64,000 bases of DNA from [Erwinia] mediterraneensis (lineage in GTDB: Bacteria > Pseudomonadota > Gammaproteobacteria > Enterobacterales > Enterobacteriaceae): assembly GCF_900604315.1 (NCBI RefSeq), contig NZ_LR026979.1, forward strand, positions 62,001 through 126,000, written 5' to 3'. The notes beneath the pieces were generated by a model. It had not been told where the DNA came from, searched no databases, and saw only the letters and a list, made by a program, of their open reading frames with translations. Both the position numbers and the translations under genes were made by a program. Positions 38,906 through 49,219 of this stretch are shown here, piece by piece. Numbering within the stretch: the first letter of the stretch is position 1; each line of letters starts with the position of its first letter.

Positions 38906-38990
38906 CTCAATTCCCCCTGATGTTGTTGTTCTTGCCAGTGCGGCAAGGCGGTTGTTCAAGAAAGTGCGCTTTCATGGCGCGGTTATGACG

Positions 38991-39608
38991 TTAATCCAGA
39001 AGCTTCATCGCCAGGCGTATCGTCTCTTCTCTGTCTGTCAGGTCTTCCACTTTTCCCACCACACGCATGCCAAAGGCGATGCAGAGGATCAGTTCTGCGG
39101 CCGTCTCGCTGTTGAGATGGGGCGATACCGAGCCATCCTGCTGACCCTGCTCAAGCAGAGAGATAAGAAAGGCTTTATTGCGCCGCACGGCCTCACCTAC
39201 CAGGGTGGAAAGCTCCTCATCCAGTACCTGAAGCTCAACGGCACTGCCAACCACCAGACAGCCTCGCCTGCCTTCCACCTGATGAGCGGAATCGAGATAG
39301 AAGCGCAACAGTTCCGCCAGCTGTTCCCGACCGGTGGCGAGCGGCGCCAGACGCTGGCGCAGTTGTGCATTACGTTCAGAGGTATAGCGTTCGAACACCT
39401 GAAGAAACAGGCTACGTTTGTCTTTAAACGCTTTGTAAATGCTGCCGGCCGTCAGCGTCATCGCCTCGCTTAAATCCGCAATTGAGGCGGCATGAAAGCC
39501 TTTCTGACGGAAAACGAGCATGGCCCGTTCCAGCGCCTGGTCAATATCAAATTCCCGGGGGCGGCCACGCTCTTTCACCCGGCTCTGCACATTAAGCGCT
39601 TTCGTCAT
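38991..39608 (-). CDS. TetR-family repressor
   Basis: A 205-residue regulator with the N-terminal HTH (GFHAASIADLSEAMTLTAGSIYKAFKDKRSLF) and a ligand domain of the AefR/YcdC-like C-terminal type (RRGCLVVGSAVE). Likely controls itself and the downstream hydrolase through the dyad at 39623-39638. Confidence 0.85.
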   Translation of the reverse strand: MTKALNVQSRVKERGRPREFDIDQALERAMLVFRQKGFHAASIADLSEAMTLTAGSIYKAFKDKRSLFLQVFERYTSERNAQLRQRLAPLATGREQLAELLRFYLDSAHQVEGRRGCLVVGSAVELQVLDEELSTLVGEAVRRNKAFLISLLEQGQQDGSVSPHLNSETAAELILCIAFGMRVVGKVEDLTDREETIRLAMKLLD

Positions 39609-39622
39609 ACTACACCCAATAA

Positions 39623-39638
39623 GGAAATGAATGTTTCC
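39623..39638. promoter_or_regulatory. Candidate TetR operator
   Basis: GGAAA-N6-TTTCC dyad, 15 bp upstream of the TetR start codon. Confidence 0.5.
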
Positions 39639-39756
39639 AAAATGACAGAAATTTTCGTCGACGGCAAGTCCCTGTCATCGGGGCAGGCTGCAAGCGGAGA
39701 AGGTATAAGCGGCGGCTCTTAAAAGCGCTCAGGGGAAGACAGTGTTGCAGAGGCGA

Positions 39757-39798
39757 ACAGGCCCGACTCGTCTGAGCGACGCAATAAGTCGGGCCTGT
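39757..39798. terminator. 12-bp stem hairpin after tartrate/malate dehydrogenase
   Basis: Perfect 12-bp stem (39757-39768 with 39787-39798) and an 18-nt loop that can fold further. It lies 20 bp past the dehydrogenase stop on the minus strand and between two minus-strand units; no T-run on that side. Confidence 0.6.
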
Positions 39799-39817
39799 CC
39801 TTTGTTGTGACTGACGA

Positions 39818-40906
39818 TTATGCCGTCGCGGCCAGCGGCATTTTGGCGTCAATGAAGTTGACCACGGCGCGGGTGACTTCTGCTGTACTGGCTGTTCCGC
39901 CTACATCCGGCGTCAGAATGCCTTTACTGCAGGCGTGTTCGATACCTTCCATCACCAGCGCAGCGGCTTCCCGCTCCCCCAGATGTTCCAGCATCTGTAC
40001 CGCCGTCCAGAAGGTGGCGACCGGGTTGGCGATGCCTTTGCCGGTAATATCAAAGGCCGAACCATGAATAGGTTCAAACATGGAGGGGAAACGGCGCTCC
40101 GGATCGATGTTCGCGGTGGGGGCTACCCCCAGGCTGCCCGCCAGCGCCCCGGCCAGGTCAGAAAGAATATCGGCGTGCAGGTTAGTGGCAACGATAGTAT
40201 CCAGGCTCTGCGGATGCAGGGTCATACGGTGTGTCATGGCGTCAACCAGCATCTTATCCCAGCTGACATCCGGGAACTCCTCAGCAACCTCAGCGGCAAT
40301 TTCATCCCACATCACCATACCGTGACGTTGAGCATTGGACTTGGTCACCACGGTCAGTAACTTCCGTGGTCGCGACTGCGCCAGTTTAAAGGCATAACGC
40401 ATGATGCGCGTTACGCCGACCCGGGTAAAAATGGCCACTTCCGTTCCCACTTCTTCCGGCAGTCCGCGATGCGCACGACCGCCATTGCCTGAATACTCGC
40501 CTTCGGAGTTCTCACGCACGATCACCCAGTCGAGATCCCCCGGACCGCAGTTGCGTAACGGCGGAATGATGCCCGGCAGAATTTTGGTAGGGCGCACGTT
40601 TGCATACTGATCGAACCCCTGGCAGATGGGCAAACGCAGACCCCACAGCGTGATATGGTCCGGCACATCGGGTGCGCCTACTGCGCCAAAATAAATCGCG
40701 TCGAACTTTTTCAGCGTCTTCAGGCCATCTTCCGGCATCATCACGCCATGCTTTTTGTAATAGTCAGAGCCCCAGTCAAAGGTTTTAATAGCGAATCGCA
40801 GCTCGCTATTCTGGCGCTCCAGCGCACGCAGCACCTCAATGCCAGCGGAAATCACTTCCGGACCAATACCGTCGGCGGGAATAGCTGCAATCGAATAGTT
40901 ACGCAT
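39818..40906 (-). CDS. Tartrate/D-malate dehydrogenase (TtuC/DmlA family)
   Basis: A 362-residue NAD-dependent beta-decarboxylating dehydrogenase of the isocitrate/isopropylmalate family. The N-terminal AAIPADGIGPEV, the specific YFGAVGAPDVPDHITLW, VRENSEGEYS and C-terminal FEPIHGSAFDITGKGIANP mark the tartrate/D-malate branch. It would convert D-malate to pyruvate or tartrate to oxaloglycolate/glycerate. The ACS transporter gene 15 bp upstream and the divergent LysR gene complete a small uptake-and-use unit. Confidence 0.88.
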   Translation of the reverse strand: MRNYSIAAIPADGIGPEVISAGIEVLRALERQNSELRFAIKTFDWGSDYYKKHGVMMPEDGLKTLKKFDAIYFGAVGAPDVPDHITLWGLRLPICQGFDQYANVRPTKILPGIIPPLRNCGPGDLDWVIVRENSEGEYSGNGGRAHRGLPEEVGTEVAIFTRVGVTRIMRYAFKLAQSRPRKLLTVVTKSNAQRHGMVMWDEIAAEVAEEFPDVSWDKMLVDAMTHRMTLHPQSLDTIVATNLHADILSDLAGALAGSLGVAPTANIDPERRFPSMFEPIHGSAFDITGKGIANPVATFWTAVQMLEHLGEREAAALVMEGIEHACSKGILTPDVGGTASTAEVTRAVVNFIDAKMPLAATA

Positions 40907-40921
40907 AAGGATCTCCAGATA

Positions 40922-42235
40922 TTAAGAATGAATTTCAGGGTGTGAAAGGTTAGCGGCCTGCCGTTTGCGTTGACCGGATGAGAGCCATAAAACGACAACC
41001 GCGGAAACGAGGAGCAGGCCAGCCACGAAATAGAGGCCCCACTCATAACTGCCGGTCTGCTGGCGGATCACGCCAATCATCATCGGGCCGAAGAAGCCGC
41101 CGAGATTACCGATAGAGTTGATTGCGGCGATGCCTGCAGCGGCAGCCGGACCGGAGAGAAAGAGGGTAGGCATACTCCATAATGGCGGCTTGGAAGCGCT
41201 AATTCCGAGGTTAACCAGCGTCAGCGCCAGAATAACGGTTAGCAGCGAGCTGACGGTGCCCGCGTAAATCAGACCGGCACTGGCCAGCAGACAGGCACCA
41301 ATCACATGCCAGCTGCGCTCGCCGGTACGGTCCGAATGGCGTGCCCAGAGGATCATTCCGCCTACGCCAGTCACTGCCGGAATGGCGTTGAGGAAGCCAA
41401 TCGCCAGTGACGAGGCGCCAAACGAATGGATAATTTGCGGTGACCAGATACCCAGCGTGTAGAGACCCGCTGAAGTGCCAAAATAAACCAGCGCCAGCGC
41501 CAGTACCCGCCGATCGGCCAGACCACGCCAGACACTGCTGTGACCATGACTGGCGACGCGCGCCTGCTCTTCGGCCTGCATCGTGTCCTGCAGCCAGTGG
41601 CGCTCTTCATCCGTCAGCCAGTGCGCTTTTTCAGGGCGATCGGTCAGATAAAACAGCACAACGATGCCCAGCACTACTGCTGGCAGAGCCTCCAGCACAA
41701 ACAGCCATTGCCAGCCGGCATAACCCAGCATGCCGTGCATTTCCAGCAGGGCGGCAGAAACCGGCGATCCCAGCGCCGTAGAGAGAGGGGCGGCCGCCAT
41801 AAAAATAGCGGTAACCTGGGCGCGACGCGCCGCCGGGAACCAGTAGCTCAGATAAAGAATGATGCCGGGAAAGAAACCGGCTTCAGCCACGCCCAGCAGG
41901 AAGCGCAGAATGTAAAAGCTGGTGGTGCCCTGTACAAAGGCCATGCAGCCGGAAACCAGGCCCCAGGTGATCATAACGCGCGCAATCCAGATGCGGGCGC
42001 CTACTTTGTGCAGAATAAGATTAGAGGGCACTTCAAAAAGAAAGTAACCGAGAAAAAATATCCCTGCGCCCAGACCAAAGACCGTTGGAGAAAAACCCAG
42101 ATCCTGATTCATGGTCAGTGCGGCAAAACCGATATTCACACGATCGAGAAAAGCGATGAAATAGAGCAGCATAATGAAAGGAACAATGCGCAAAGTAATT
42201 TTGCGCATGACCCTTTTTTCGAGATCAGTTTTCAT
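40922..42235 (-). CDS. MFS transporter, ACS family (tartrate/dicarboxylate type)
   Basis: A 437-residue, 12-helix symporter (FLDRVNIGFAALTMNQDLG, FEVPSNLILHKVGARIWIARVM, FLLGVAEAGFFPG). TtuB-like by family and neighbours; it should import the substrate of the dehydrogenase it precedes. Paralogous to the NicT-like protein at 17.3 kb, which shows the same ACS motifs. Confidence 0.8.
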   Translation of the reverse strand: MKTDLEKRVMRKITLRIVPFIMLLYFIAFLDRVNIGFAALTMNQDLGFSPTVFGLGAGIFFLGYFLFEVPSNLILHKVGARIWIARVMITWGLVSGCMAFVQGTTSFYILRFLLGVAEAGFFPGIILYLSYWFPAARRAQVTAIFMAAAPLSTALGSPVSAALLEMHGMLGYAGWQWLFVLEALPAVVLGIVVLFYLTDRPEKAHWLTDEERHWLQDTMQAEEQARVASHGHSSVWRGLADRRVLALALVYFGTSAGLYTLGIWSPQIIHSFGASSLAIGFLNAIPAVTGVGGMILWARHSDRTGERSWHVIGACLLASAGLIYAGTVSSLLTVILALTLVNLGISASKPPLWSMPTLFLSGPAAAAGIAAINSIGNLGGFFGPMMIGVIRQQTGSYEWGLYFVAGLLLVSAVVVLWLSSGQRKRQAANLSHPEIHS

Positions 42236-42316
42236 GTTCGGGTGCTCCAGGGTTGTCAGAGGGTTATTTTTTATGTCTTTCAGTATGCATTTTCGGCTTG
42301 CTTTATCGCCGTGAGG

Positions 42317-42330
42317 AATTTATATAAATT
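42317..42330. promoter_or_regulatory. Candidate LysR operator
   Basis: Perfect 14-bp AT-rich palindrome aatttatataaatt, 28 bp before the LysR start in the 123-bp divergent region. Confidence 0.45.
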
Positions 42331-42358
42331 ATTTGAATAATGCGCGGGTGAGGCAAAA

Positions 42359-43267
42359 ATGGATATAAATCAGCTACGTTGTTTTATCGCTACAGGTGAG
42401 GAACTTCACTTTGGACGGGCAGCACAACGCATGAATATGATGCCTGCGTCACTGAGTCGTTTTATTCGCTTACTGGAAGATGACCTCGGCGTACGTCTGC
42501 TGAACCGATCAACACGTAATGTCTCCCTGACGCCGGAAGGGGCCGATTTTCTTCACGGCGCGATAAAAGTGGTGGCGGAGTTCGATGCGTTTGCCCGGCG
42601 CTTCAGAAAAGGGTCGCAGGTAGCAAAAAGGACGCTGCGCATTGGCGTCATTGACAGCGCAGCACGCGGTCTGATGCCAACGCTTATCCAGTTTTTTATT
42701 AGGGAGTTTCCGGAAGCAGATATTCATCTGACGGAAGATAAAACCGTAAATATGCTTCCCCGTCTCAAATCAGGATGGCTGGATATTATCTTTGCCCGCC
42801 CGCCGGAAAATATGGATGTCAGCCTGACGTCGCGTTTTATTACTGATGAAACCTGTGTGCTCGCCGTTCCTGCGGATCACCCTCTGGTGGCTAAAAATTG
42901 CGTAAGTGTGCATGACTTTGCAACCGAGGCGATGATTATTCCCGAGCGTAAAACCCGCCCGCACAGTCACGATCTGACAATGAATATATTCAAAGCCGAG
43001 GGGCTGGAGCCGGTGGTGGCGCAGTTTGCCGAAGAGAAACAGACAATTTTAAGTTTCGTGGCGGCAGGCTTGGGATTAGCCATCGTGCCGGCGTCTTATA
43101 AAAATATGAACAGCGATGGGGTTCACTATATTCCACTGGTTCTGAATGAAAAGGTGAAAGGACTACCGTTGAGCGTGATCTGGCATCAGGGCAATAGCGA
43201 TCGACTGGTTAACGGATTACTGACTATCCTGACGAGGGAAGCGGATACTTTAACCGCAGGGTTGTGA
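42359..43267 (+). CDS. LysR-family regulator
   Basis: A 302-residue LTTR (HTH: FGRAAQRMNMMPASLSRFIRLLEDDLG). Divergent from the ACS transporter/dehydrogenase operon, the usual arrangement for a DmlR/TtuA-type activator responding to malate or tartrate. Ligand is inferred only from position. Confidence 0.85.
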   Translation: MDINQLRCFIATGEELHFGRAAQRMNMMPASLSRFIRLLEDDLGVRLLNRSTRNVSLTPEGADFLHGAIKVVAEFDAFARRFRKGSQVAKRTLRIGVIDSAARGLMPTLIQFFIREFPEADIHLTEDKTVNMLPRLKSGWLDIIFARPPENMDVSLTSRFITDETCVLAVPADHPLVAKNCVSVHDFATEAMIIPERKTRPHSHDLTMNIFKAEGLEPVVAQFAEEKQTILSFVAAGLGLAIVPASYKNMNSDGVHYIPLVLNEKVKGLPLSVIWHQGNSDRLVNGLLTILTREADTLTAGL

Positions 43268-43357
43268 CGTTTTAACCGCAGCCTCAGCGCGAAATCACCT
43301 TTTACTGCGCAGCTATCTGTTAAGCTGACGCCACGCATACTTTACCAGGCAATATTT

Positions 43358-43663
43358 ATGAACGAAAAGAAGATGATTTCCATCGATCAGTTCAGCGCTG
43401 AGGAGCGTCTGGCCGTGGATGAAACCTTCAACAGGCTGGTGCAAAAGTACCGGCTGCGTAGCGGTAAGGAACCTGACAGTAAGAAAGAGAAGGAGCTTCT
43501 CACTGAAGCCCGGCAAACCATCATGGCTGAGAAACAGGAAAAAGAAGAAGCGAAAGCGCGTGCTGCCAGTAAGCCGCCACGGAAGAAGAAACCGGAGACG
43601 CTGACAGAGAAAGAAGTGAAAGATTTTAGCTGGTCAGCCTCGGTGGTGCGCGGCAGACGATAA
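43358..43663 (+). CDS. yjbD: YjbD-like (DUF3811) small basic protein
   Basis: A 101-residue Lys/Glu-rich protein, predicted helical, with a C-terminus FSWSA...RGRR that matches the ending of E. coli YjbD as remembered. Function unknown. In E. coli yjbD lies directly after rluF; here the two are 41 kb apart with catabolic genes between them. Confidence 0.65.
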   Translation: MNEKKMISIDQFSAEERLAVDETFNRLVQKYRLRSGKEPDSKKEKELLTEARQTIMAEKQEKEEAKARAASKPPRKKKPETLTEKEVKDFSWSASVVRGRR

Positions 43664-43715
43664 ACCGCAACGGGACGAAGCGGGCAGCGACCCGCTTCAC
43701 TACCCGCGTTACGAC

Positions 43716-45120
43716 TTACTCCGGCTGAATAATCCCCTTTCTGATCCCTTCTGGCGTCTCGCTGTCTCCTGTTACCGAAGGATGAAACACACCTTTTCGC
43801 AACGCGGCTTTGATAACTGCATGCTCGTCTTCGGTAAATTTATATTTACTCATGATAACGATGCGCAGCAACGCCCCTATCGCTGGCAGCAAAGCCACGC
43901 AGAAAAATAAACTATTCAGCGTGGACGGCGTCTGCGTGGTATTGGGAATGTAACCAGACAGCGATAACAGCAAGCCGGAAGCGCCGCTTGCCACAGCAAC
44001 AGAGAGTTTGTCAGTGAAGGTCTGACCGGAGACGGTCATCGCAGCACAACGCTTTCCGGTGTGGTAGCAGGAATCTTCTACCGTGTCGGCGATCATTGCC
44101 GAGATCTGCGAGTTGGTCATCATAAAAATAGCCGTTATCAGAGTGAGCCAGACCAGCACGCTGGTTGCGCTGTGATAGCCGGTAAACCAGAAGCCCAGAC
44201 GCGCCACAATTTCCAGCAGACATAACGCGATAAACAGATCGCGCTTTTTAAAACGTCGCGTCAGCCACTGGGGGCCCAGGCAAGCCAGCGCGCAGGCGAG
44301 GGTAATGGAGCCGAGAACAGAAACCAGCGCGGCATCCCTGATGTTACAGGTAAAGAATAGATATAAAGGTTGCCGAGCACGTTGGAAAACACATTCATGA
44401 AAAAGGCGCTGAGAATGAAAAACAGGGGTTTGTTTTTCCAGTCGGCAATGAATGTTTGCTTCAGCGTAATTTTTTCATTTTCCGCACTACGGATACGCTC
44501 TTTAACGTTAAAAAAGCCATTCAGCATTAACACTACGCCTGACAGTATCAGTGCTGCCGCACCCAGAAAATAACCGCCATCCTGACTGTATTGCGCGAAG
44601 AATTTAATCAGATAAGGGAACAGAATCAGCGTGGCGCCAGTACCCGCATTGACCCCAGGCATGGCGCAGGTTTCCGCTTTGGCGCGCTCCTGAGGTTCGC
44701 CGGTCATCACGGAGGTCATGGACCAGAAAGGAATATCAGACAGGGCATAAAGTGTGCCCCACAAGGTACAGGTGACGCCGGCATAAAGGGTTTTTGTGGT
44801 CAGGCTGGCATCGATATTATAAAAGGCCGCCACCGTGACAAGAGCGATTAACACCGGCGCGATCAGCATAAAAGGACGAAACTTGCCTGAGCGCAAATGT
44901 AACGTATCCATGATGCCAGCAATCAGAGGATCATGAATGGCATCCCATAGGCGCGCGCATAAAAAATAAAGCTTGTCGCCACCTGAAAAATACCCAAAAC
45001 ATCCGTTTAAAAACAGAGGATAAAACTTCCGACCAGCCCGAAATTAAAGCACTGGCCCATGCCATAACCAAAACAGGAGGTAAGCTCTTTGAGCGGAATT
45101 TTACTGGCTGAATGTTCCAT
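43716..45120 (-). pseudogene. GPH-family sugar:cation symporter, broken
   Basis: Reading the minus strand from ATG 45120 through three frames rebuilds a glycoside-pentoside-hexuronide symporter (MelB/UidB/YihO type): KIPLKELTSCFGYGMGQ, TDVLGI, RLWDAIHDPLIAGIMDTL, then PFWSMTSVMTGEPQERAK and a tail ending KYKFTEDEHAVI. Lesions: TAA replacing a Tyr codon at 45007-45009, a frameshift near 44980, and a frameshift near 44355. About 465 codons in total, so it is nearly full length but dead. Confidence 0.85.
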
Positions 45121-45615
45121 GGATATTTTAGCTTTTTTAGGTGTAGAGCACAGCAGAGCTGTACTGACGCAAAGATCTGATGAGTCTTTAACGCCAGTAC
45201 AAGGCTTTAACCGGTTAACTTGCCTGCAGAATAAGCGATTTGATTAATTGTTTTCAGCTTCATCATAAGGCCTGCCATCTTCATCAAAGAAATCGTGAGC
45301 CAGCGACCCTGGAAATCATTGTCGATATGCTTGATTTCAGGCCATACAACGCTCAGGCGGTTATCTGAATTCTGTGATTGCTTTTGGTCCGGCAGAGAGA
45401 TTTCACTCCCCGGGCAATATCACTGTTATTCAGCAGGTTACAGCCCACTGACCTCTACTGCCGCTCTGGCTGTCGGTGCTGACCGTCATTGCCGTGCCTG
45501 TTGCGGACAGGGGTAATGTTGAATTTGCCGGGCGTTGGAATATACAATTACAACACTTTGAAATGTAAGCTGTTGAGGGCACTTCAGGTGCAGAAAGCAG
45601 ACTGAACCGTTAAAT
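45121..45615. other. 495-bp region, possibly decayed coding sequence
   Basis: No intact gene. From about 45360 to 45567 a plus-strand frame interrupted by one stop reads AFGPAERFHSPGNITVIQQ, then LPLWLSVLTVIAVPVADRG and ends at TAA 45565-45567, as if the end of a lost gene; the family is not recognised. The promoter of lpxL should lie in the last part. Confidence 0.3.
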
Positions 45616-46539
45616 ATGACCAGACTACCTGAATTTTCATCCGAGCTTCTTCGTCCTCGCTACTGGCTAACCTGGATCGGTATTTTTTTGTTGTATGTTA
45701 TTGTCCTGCTGCCTTATCCGCTGCTCTCTTTTCTGGGGCGTAACGTGGGCAGGGCGGCCATGCGCTTTATACCGCGCCGTGTTTTTATTGCCCGCCGGAA
45801 TCTGGAACTCTGTTTTCCCGACATGCCCGCAGCCGAACGTGAAGCGATGCTGAAACAGAATTTTGAATCTGTTGGCATGGGGTTACTGGAAACCGGTATA
45901 GCCTGGTTCTGGCCAGACTGGCGTATCAATAAGTGGTGCACCGTTACCGGCTACGAGCATATGCAAAAGGCGCGGGAAAAACAGCGCGGCGTACTCCTTA
46001 TTGGCATGCACTTTCTGACCCTGGAGCTTGGCGCGCGCGTCTTCGGCATGCAGAATCCTGGCATTGGCGTCTACCGCCCGAATGACAATAAATTACTCGA
46101 CTGGCTGCAGACCCGCGGCCGTATGCGCTCGAATAAAAGTATGCTGGATCGCAAAGATCTGAAGGGTATGATTCGGGCGCTGAAGCGTGATGAAATCATC
46201 TGGTATGCGCCTGACCATGATTACGGCCCGCGCAGTAGCGTTTTTGCGCCTTTCTTCGCTGTGCAGAACGCGGCAACCACCGTAGGCAGTTATATGCTGA
46301 TCCGTAGCGCCAGTCCCGCCGTCGTGCCCTTTGTTCCCCGGCGTCTGCCGCATGGGCGTGGTTACGAACTGGTGATTTTGCCGGATATCAGTGACGAAAT
46401 ATCACTGGAGAGTGACGTTGCGGCGGCAACCTGTATGAATCAGGCGGTGGAAAAAGCGGTATGGATGGCACCGGAACAGTATATGTGGCTGCACCGGCGC
46501 TTTAAAACCCGTCCTGCAGGTGAACCTTCGCGCTACTGA
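45616..46539 (+). CDS. lpxL: Kdo2-lipid IVA acyltransferase (LpxL family)
   Basis: A 307-residue inner-membrane acyltransferase that adds a secondary acyl chain to lipid A. One N-terminal membrane helix, the HX4E catalytic motif [33 protein letters not shown] and the ending [11 protein letters not shown] are all typical; the pattern is closer to LpxL than to the cold-induced LpxP. It could be the main lauroyltransferase or an extra paralogue; the accessory surroundings favour the latter. Confidence 0.85.
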   Translation: MTRLPEFSSELLRPRYWLTWIGIFLLYVIVLLPYPLLSFLGRNVGRAAMRFIPRRVFIARRNLELCFPDMPAAEREAMLKQNFESVGMGLLETGIAWFWPDWRINKWCTVTGYEHMQKAREKQRGVLLIGMHFLTLELGARVFGMQNPGIGVYRPNDNKLLDWLQTRGRMRSNKSMLDRKDLKGMIRALKRDEIIWYAPDHDYGPRSSVFAPFFAVQNAATTVGSYMLIRSASPAVVPFVPRRLPHGRGYELVILPDISDEISLESDVAAATCMNQAVEKAVWMAPEQYMWLHRRFKTRPAGEPSRY

Positions 46540-46719
46540 TCCGCCAGCCCGGCGCGCTGGCTGTACTTACTGGCGCAGAGAAGCGCTGCGCCAGTAAGAG
46601 TGATAACATTACTGCGCGGGTATGCTACCCTGGCATCTACCATTCCCCACGCTGCTTCTGCACCTTTCAACTTAACAACTGGAAAGGGAAGCAGGTTTGA
46701 TCCTGGAGCGGAGAATTTT

Positions 46720-47175
46720 ATGACTGATATTACTCTCTACCACAACCCGGCCTGCGGTACATCGCGCAATACGCTGGGGCTGATTCGCAACAGCGGCGTG
46801 GAGCCTACTGTGATCCACTATCTGGAAACGCCTCCGTCGCGTACTGAGCTGCAAAAACTGATTACAGACATGGGCATCGGCGTGCGCGATCTGCTGCGCA
46901 AAAATACCGAGCCTTATGTTCAGCTGGGGCTGGCTGAAGCGCGCCTCAGCGATGATGAATTACTGGATACCATGGTGGCGCATCCCATTCTGATTAACCG
47001 CCCGATAGTCGTGACGCCGCTTGGTACCCGGCTCTGCCGTCCGGCTGAAACCGTGCTGGATATTCTGCCGGATCCACAACAAGGGGCATTTAGCAAAGAG
47101 AATGGGGACGCGCTGATTGATGAACAGGGTAAGCGTATCAGTCAGTATATGGATGGTTATGAAGAACGCCCCTGA
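46720..47175 (+). CDS. arsC: Glutaredoxin-dependent arsenate reductase
   Basis: A 151-residue ArsC with catalytic Cys12 (NPACGTSRN) and arsenate-binding arginines in the expected NRPIV and RLCRP segments. It reduces arsenate to arsenite. There is no arsenite pump or ArsR gene beside it. ATG at 46720 follows TGGAGCGGAG; the open frame from 46600 is too long for the family. Confidence 0.9.
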   Translation: MTDITLYHNPACGTSRNTLGLIRNSGVEPTVIHYLETPPSRTELQKLITDMGIGVRDLLRKNTEPYVQLGLAEARLSDDELLDTMVAHPILINRPIVVTPLGTRLCRPAETVLDILPDPQQGAFSKENGDALIDEQGKRISQYMDGYEERP

Positions 47176-47277
47176 GCCTTAAAAGGCTTTAATCGTTTTG
47201 TTACAGGAGGGAGGCGGCGGCATTCCGCTATCTGAGATTACCATTAATACCGTAACGCCTCCCGTCCGGAATAGTTA

Positions 47278-48207
47278 TTACCGGTTCACCGAACGCGCAA
47301 TACGGGTATAGGTATGCCTGATACCGCGTATCGCAATACTGTAGGCGAGAATATTCTCCGGCAGCGCCACGCCCATATAGCCGGTATCGCCAATATGGTG
47401 CAGATCGGCACCCGCCATTTTACTCATTAATGCAATTTGCCGAATGGTAGTGACGTCCGCACCTTCCTGAGAAGTACCGATCGCCGTCATCGCCATGGCA
47501 CCGTTGGCATGCGCACAGGCGATTAGCGAAGCGACTTTTTCCTGACTCATGCCCGGTACCGTACCTGGCGCCGGTAGCAGAATGATATCGGCGCCCTGTT
47601 CGGCAAACCAGGCGACATCCTTCTCGGTAATAATGTCGCTGCCGCTTTCCCGCACTATGCCCGCACCGTGCATTTTTCCGGTAATCAGCACTGCACTGTC
47701 GCCTGTTGCTTCGCGAATCTCTCTGAGTGCCAGCCCCAGCGCGCGGTTACTGACGCCGTTGTTAGGATTGCCGGTTAAGACGATGACTCTGGCTCCCATG
47801 TCAATCGCTTTACGGGCGTTTTCTGCGCTAGCGGCCCGGCCCGGTTTCATTTTCCACATATCATCATGATTCGCCGCAAATTCAGGATCGATCGCTTCCA
47901 GATTGATACCGATAATGCGACCCGTCAGGCGTTGCAGCTCGCGTAACCGTTGCTCCGGCGTGATGTCAGCAGGCAGTCCCTGGATGACCGGATTGTCCGT
48001 ATCGAACATATTAATCAGCAAAATATCCGCGCCCTGGGAAGCGGCAAGCTCTGCATTGGTGACGTTACCGAGCAGGGGTTGGGTAATGGCGATGGTTTCA
48101 CTCACCAGCACACGTCCTTCGCTGGCGCGGATAGCGTACAGCAGGGCCTGTTTATCCATTTGCATCATGTCAGAAGCGCAACAGTCCAGTAACCGTTTGT
48201 TTTGCAT
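47278..48207 (-). CDS. Conserved protein of unknown function, 309 aa (barrel-like)
   Basis: Probably a TIM-barrel-like enzyme: repeated beta-alpha patterns (GADILLINMFD, GRIIGINLEAID, GARVIVLTGNP, GADIILLPAPGTVPG). I recall relatives beside sugar PTS genes in enterobacteria, but cannot name the reaction. No signal peptide. It converges with arsC. A 105-bp gap and the debris of a LysR gene lie on its other side, so a former regulator partner may have been lost. Confidence 0.65.
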   Translation of the reverse strand: MQNKRLLDCCASDMMQMDKQALLYAIRASEGRVLVSETIAITQPLLGNVTNAELAASQGADILLINMFDTDNPVIQGLPADITPEQRLRELQRLTGRIIGINLEAIDPEFAANHDDMWKMKPGRAASAENARKAIDMGARVIVLTGNPNNGVSNRALGLALREIREATGDSAVLITGKMHGAGIVRESGSDIITEKDVAWFAEQGADIILLPAPGTVPGMSQEKVASLIACAHANGAMAMTAIGTSQEGADVTTIRQIALMSKMAGADLHHIGDTGYMGVALPENILAYSIAIRGIRHTYTRIARSVNR

Positions 48208-48420
48208 GTTCTCTTTTCCTTAATGATTAACGCCTGTCTGAATTCCACTCTCTGAACCTGCCTGGTGAATAACCGGCAAAGCGGGGAACGCGTCTGCTCT
48301 AATTAACCATAAATGTGGATGAAATAATTAATCTATTGAAAGATTTTTTGCCTGGCTTATGCGGGACGGGAGTATTTCAAATAATAACGATAAGGCGGCT
48401 AATTAGTTACATCATACTTT

Positions 48421-48609
48421 ATGCAAAAAAACCTCTTCAGTCCGCCAGCGGCCAGAACCTGTTTGCGCAGCGGCAAGCGGGTCAGGGTATTTGCGGAGGA
48501 TCTCAGCCTGCCGGTCAGCGCGCATCATCTGCTTTACCCGCGCGGATTTAGCCAGTTTCCGCGCGTAAAGAGCTTTCTGGCCCGGATTCACCAGGAACGT
48601 TACGGCTAA
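48421..48609 (+). pseudogene. C-terminal fragment of a LysR-type regulator
   Basis: The segment SGKRVRVFAEDLSLP...HHLLYPRGFSQFPRVKSFLARI is typical of the last strand and helix of an LTTR effector domain. No matching N-terminal part exists upstream, so only a remnant remains. Its stop overlaps that of the convergent TetR gene. Confidence 0.5.
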
Positions 48610-49193
48610 GCCAGCAGCCCTGAGGCAAAATACTGAAAAGCCCTGATGGCTTTGGGCAGCGTCTGGCGGGGCTCGTCACTGGCCGCCACCCATAACGCCG
48701 CATTCAGTGCCGCGCCATTAAGCAGGCGGGCAGCGGCTTCAATATCCACCGGTTTAATTATCTTGTCCGCTGCCAGCGTGGCCAAAGCCCGTTGTGTTTC
48801 CTGCAGGCAGACATTCTGGCTTGGCCATTGTGAGGGATCGCCCAGAAAAGCGGGGCCGTCCAGCAAAACAATACGCTGAATTTCAGGATCCAGTGCCAGC
48901 TCGATGTAGGCAGCGCCTTCTGCCAGCATTCTCTCCCAGTCATTTGCGGCATCCTCAGCGCTCTTTTTGGCGCGTGCGGCCATCTCGCCATCAACCTGCG
49001 CGACAACAGCCGCCAGTAACCCTTTTTTATCGCCAAAGTTGTGGTAGAGCGCACCGCGCGTGAGGCCGGCATCCGCTGTCAGTTCATCCATTGAAGCGGC
49101 AGCAAAACCCTTAACTGCAAAGGCTTTACGGGCAGCAGCAATCAGCTTTTCCCGGTTTTCTCTCATGGTATCAACGCGACGCCTTGGGGTCAT
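48606..49193 (-). CDS. TetR-family repressor
   Basis: A 195-residue repressor with HTH (FAAASMDELTADAGLTRGALYHNFGDKKGLL) and a TetR_C-type ligand domain (LALDPEIQRIVLLDGPAFLG). Divergent from ridA; two matching operator dyads lie between them. Ligand unknown. Confidence 0.85.
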   Translation of the reverse strand: MTPRRRVDTMRENREKLIAAARKAFAVKGFAAASMDELTADAGLTRGALYHNFGDKKGLLAAVVAQVDGEMAARAKKSAEDAANDWERMLAEGAAYIELALDPEIQRIVLLDGPAFLGDPSQWPSQNVCLQETQRALATLAADKIIKPVDIEAAARLLNGAALNAALWVAASDEPRQTLPKAIRAFQYFASGLLA

Positions 49194-49219
49194 TCTTCTT
49201 CACTCCATTATAATGATTG

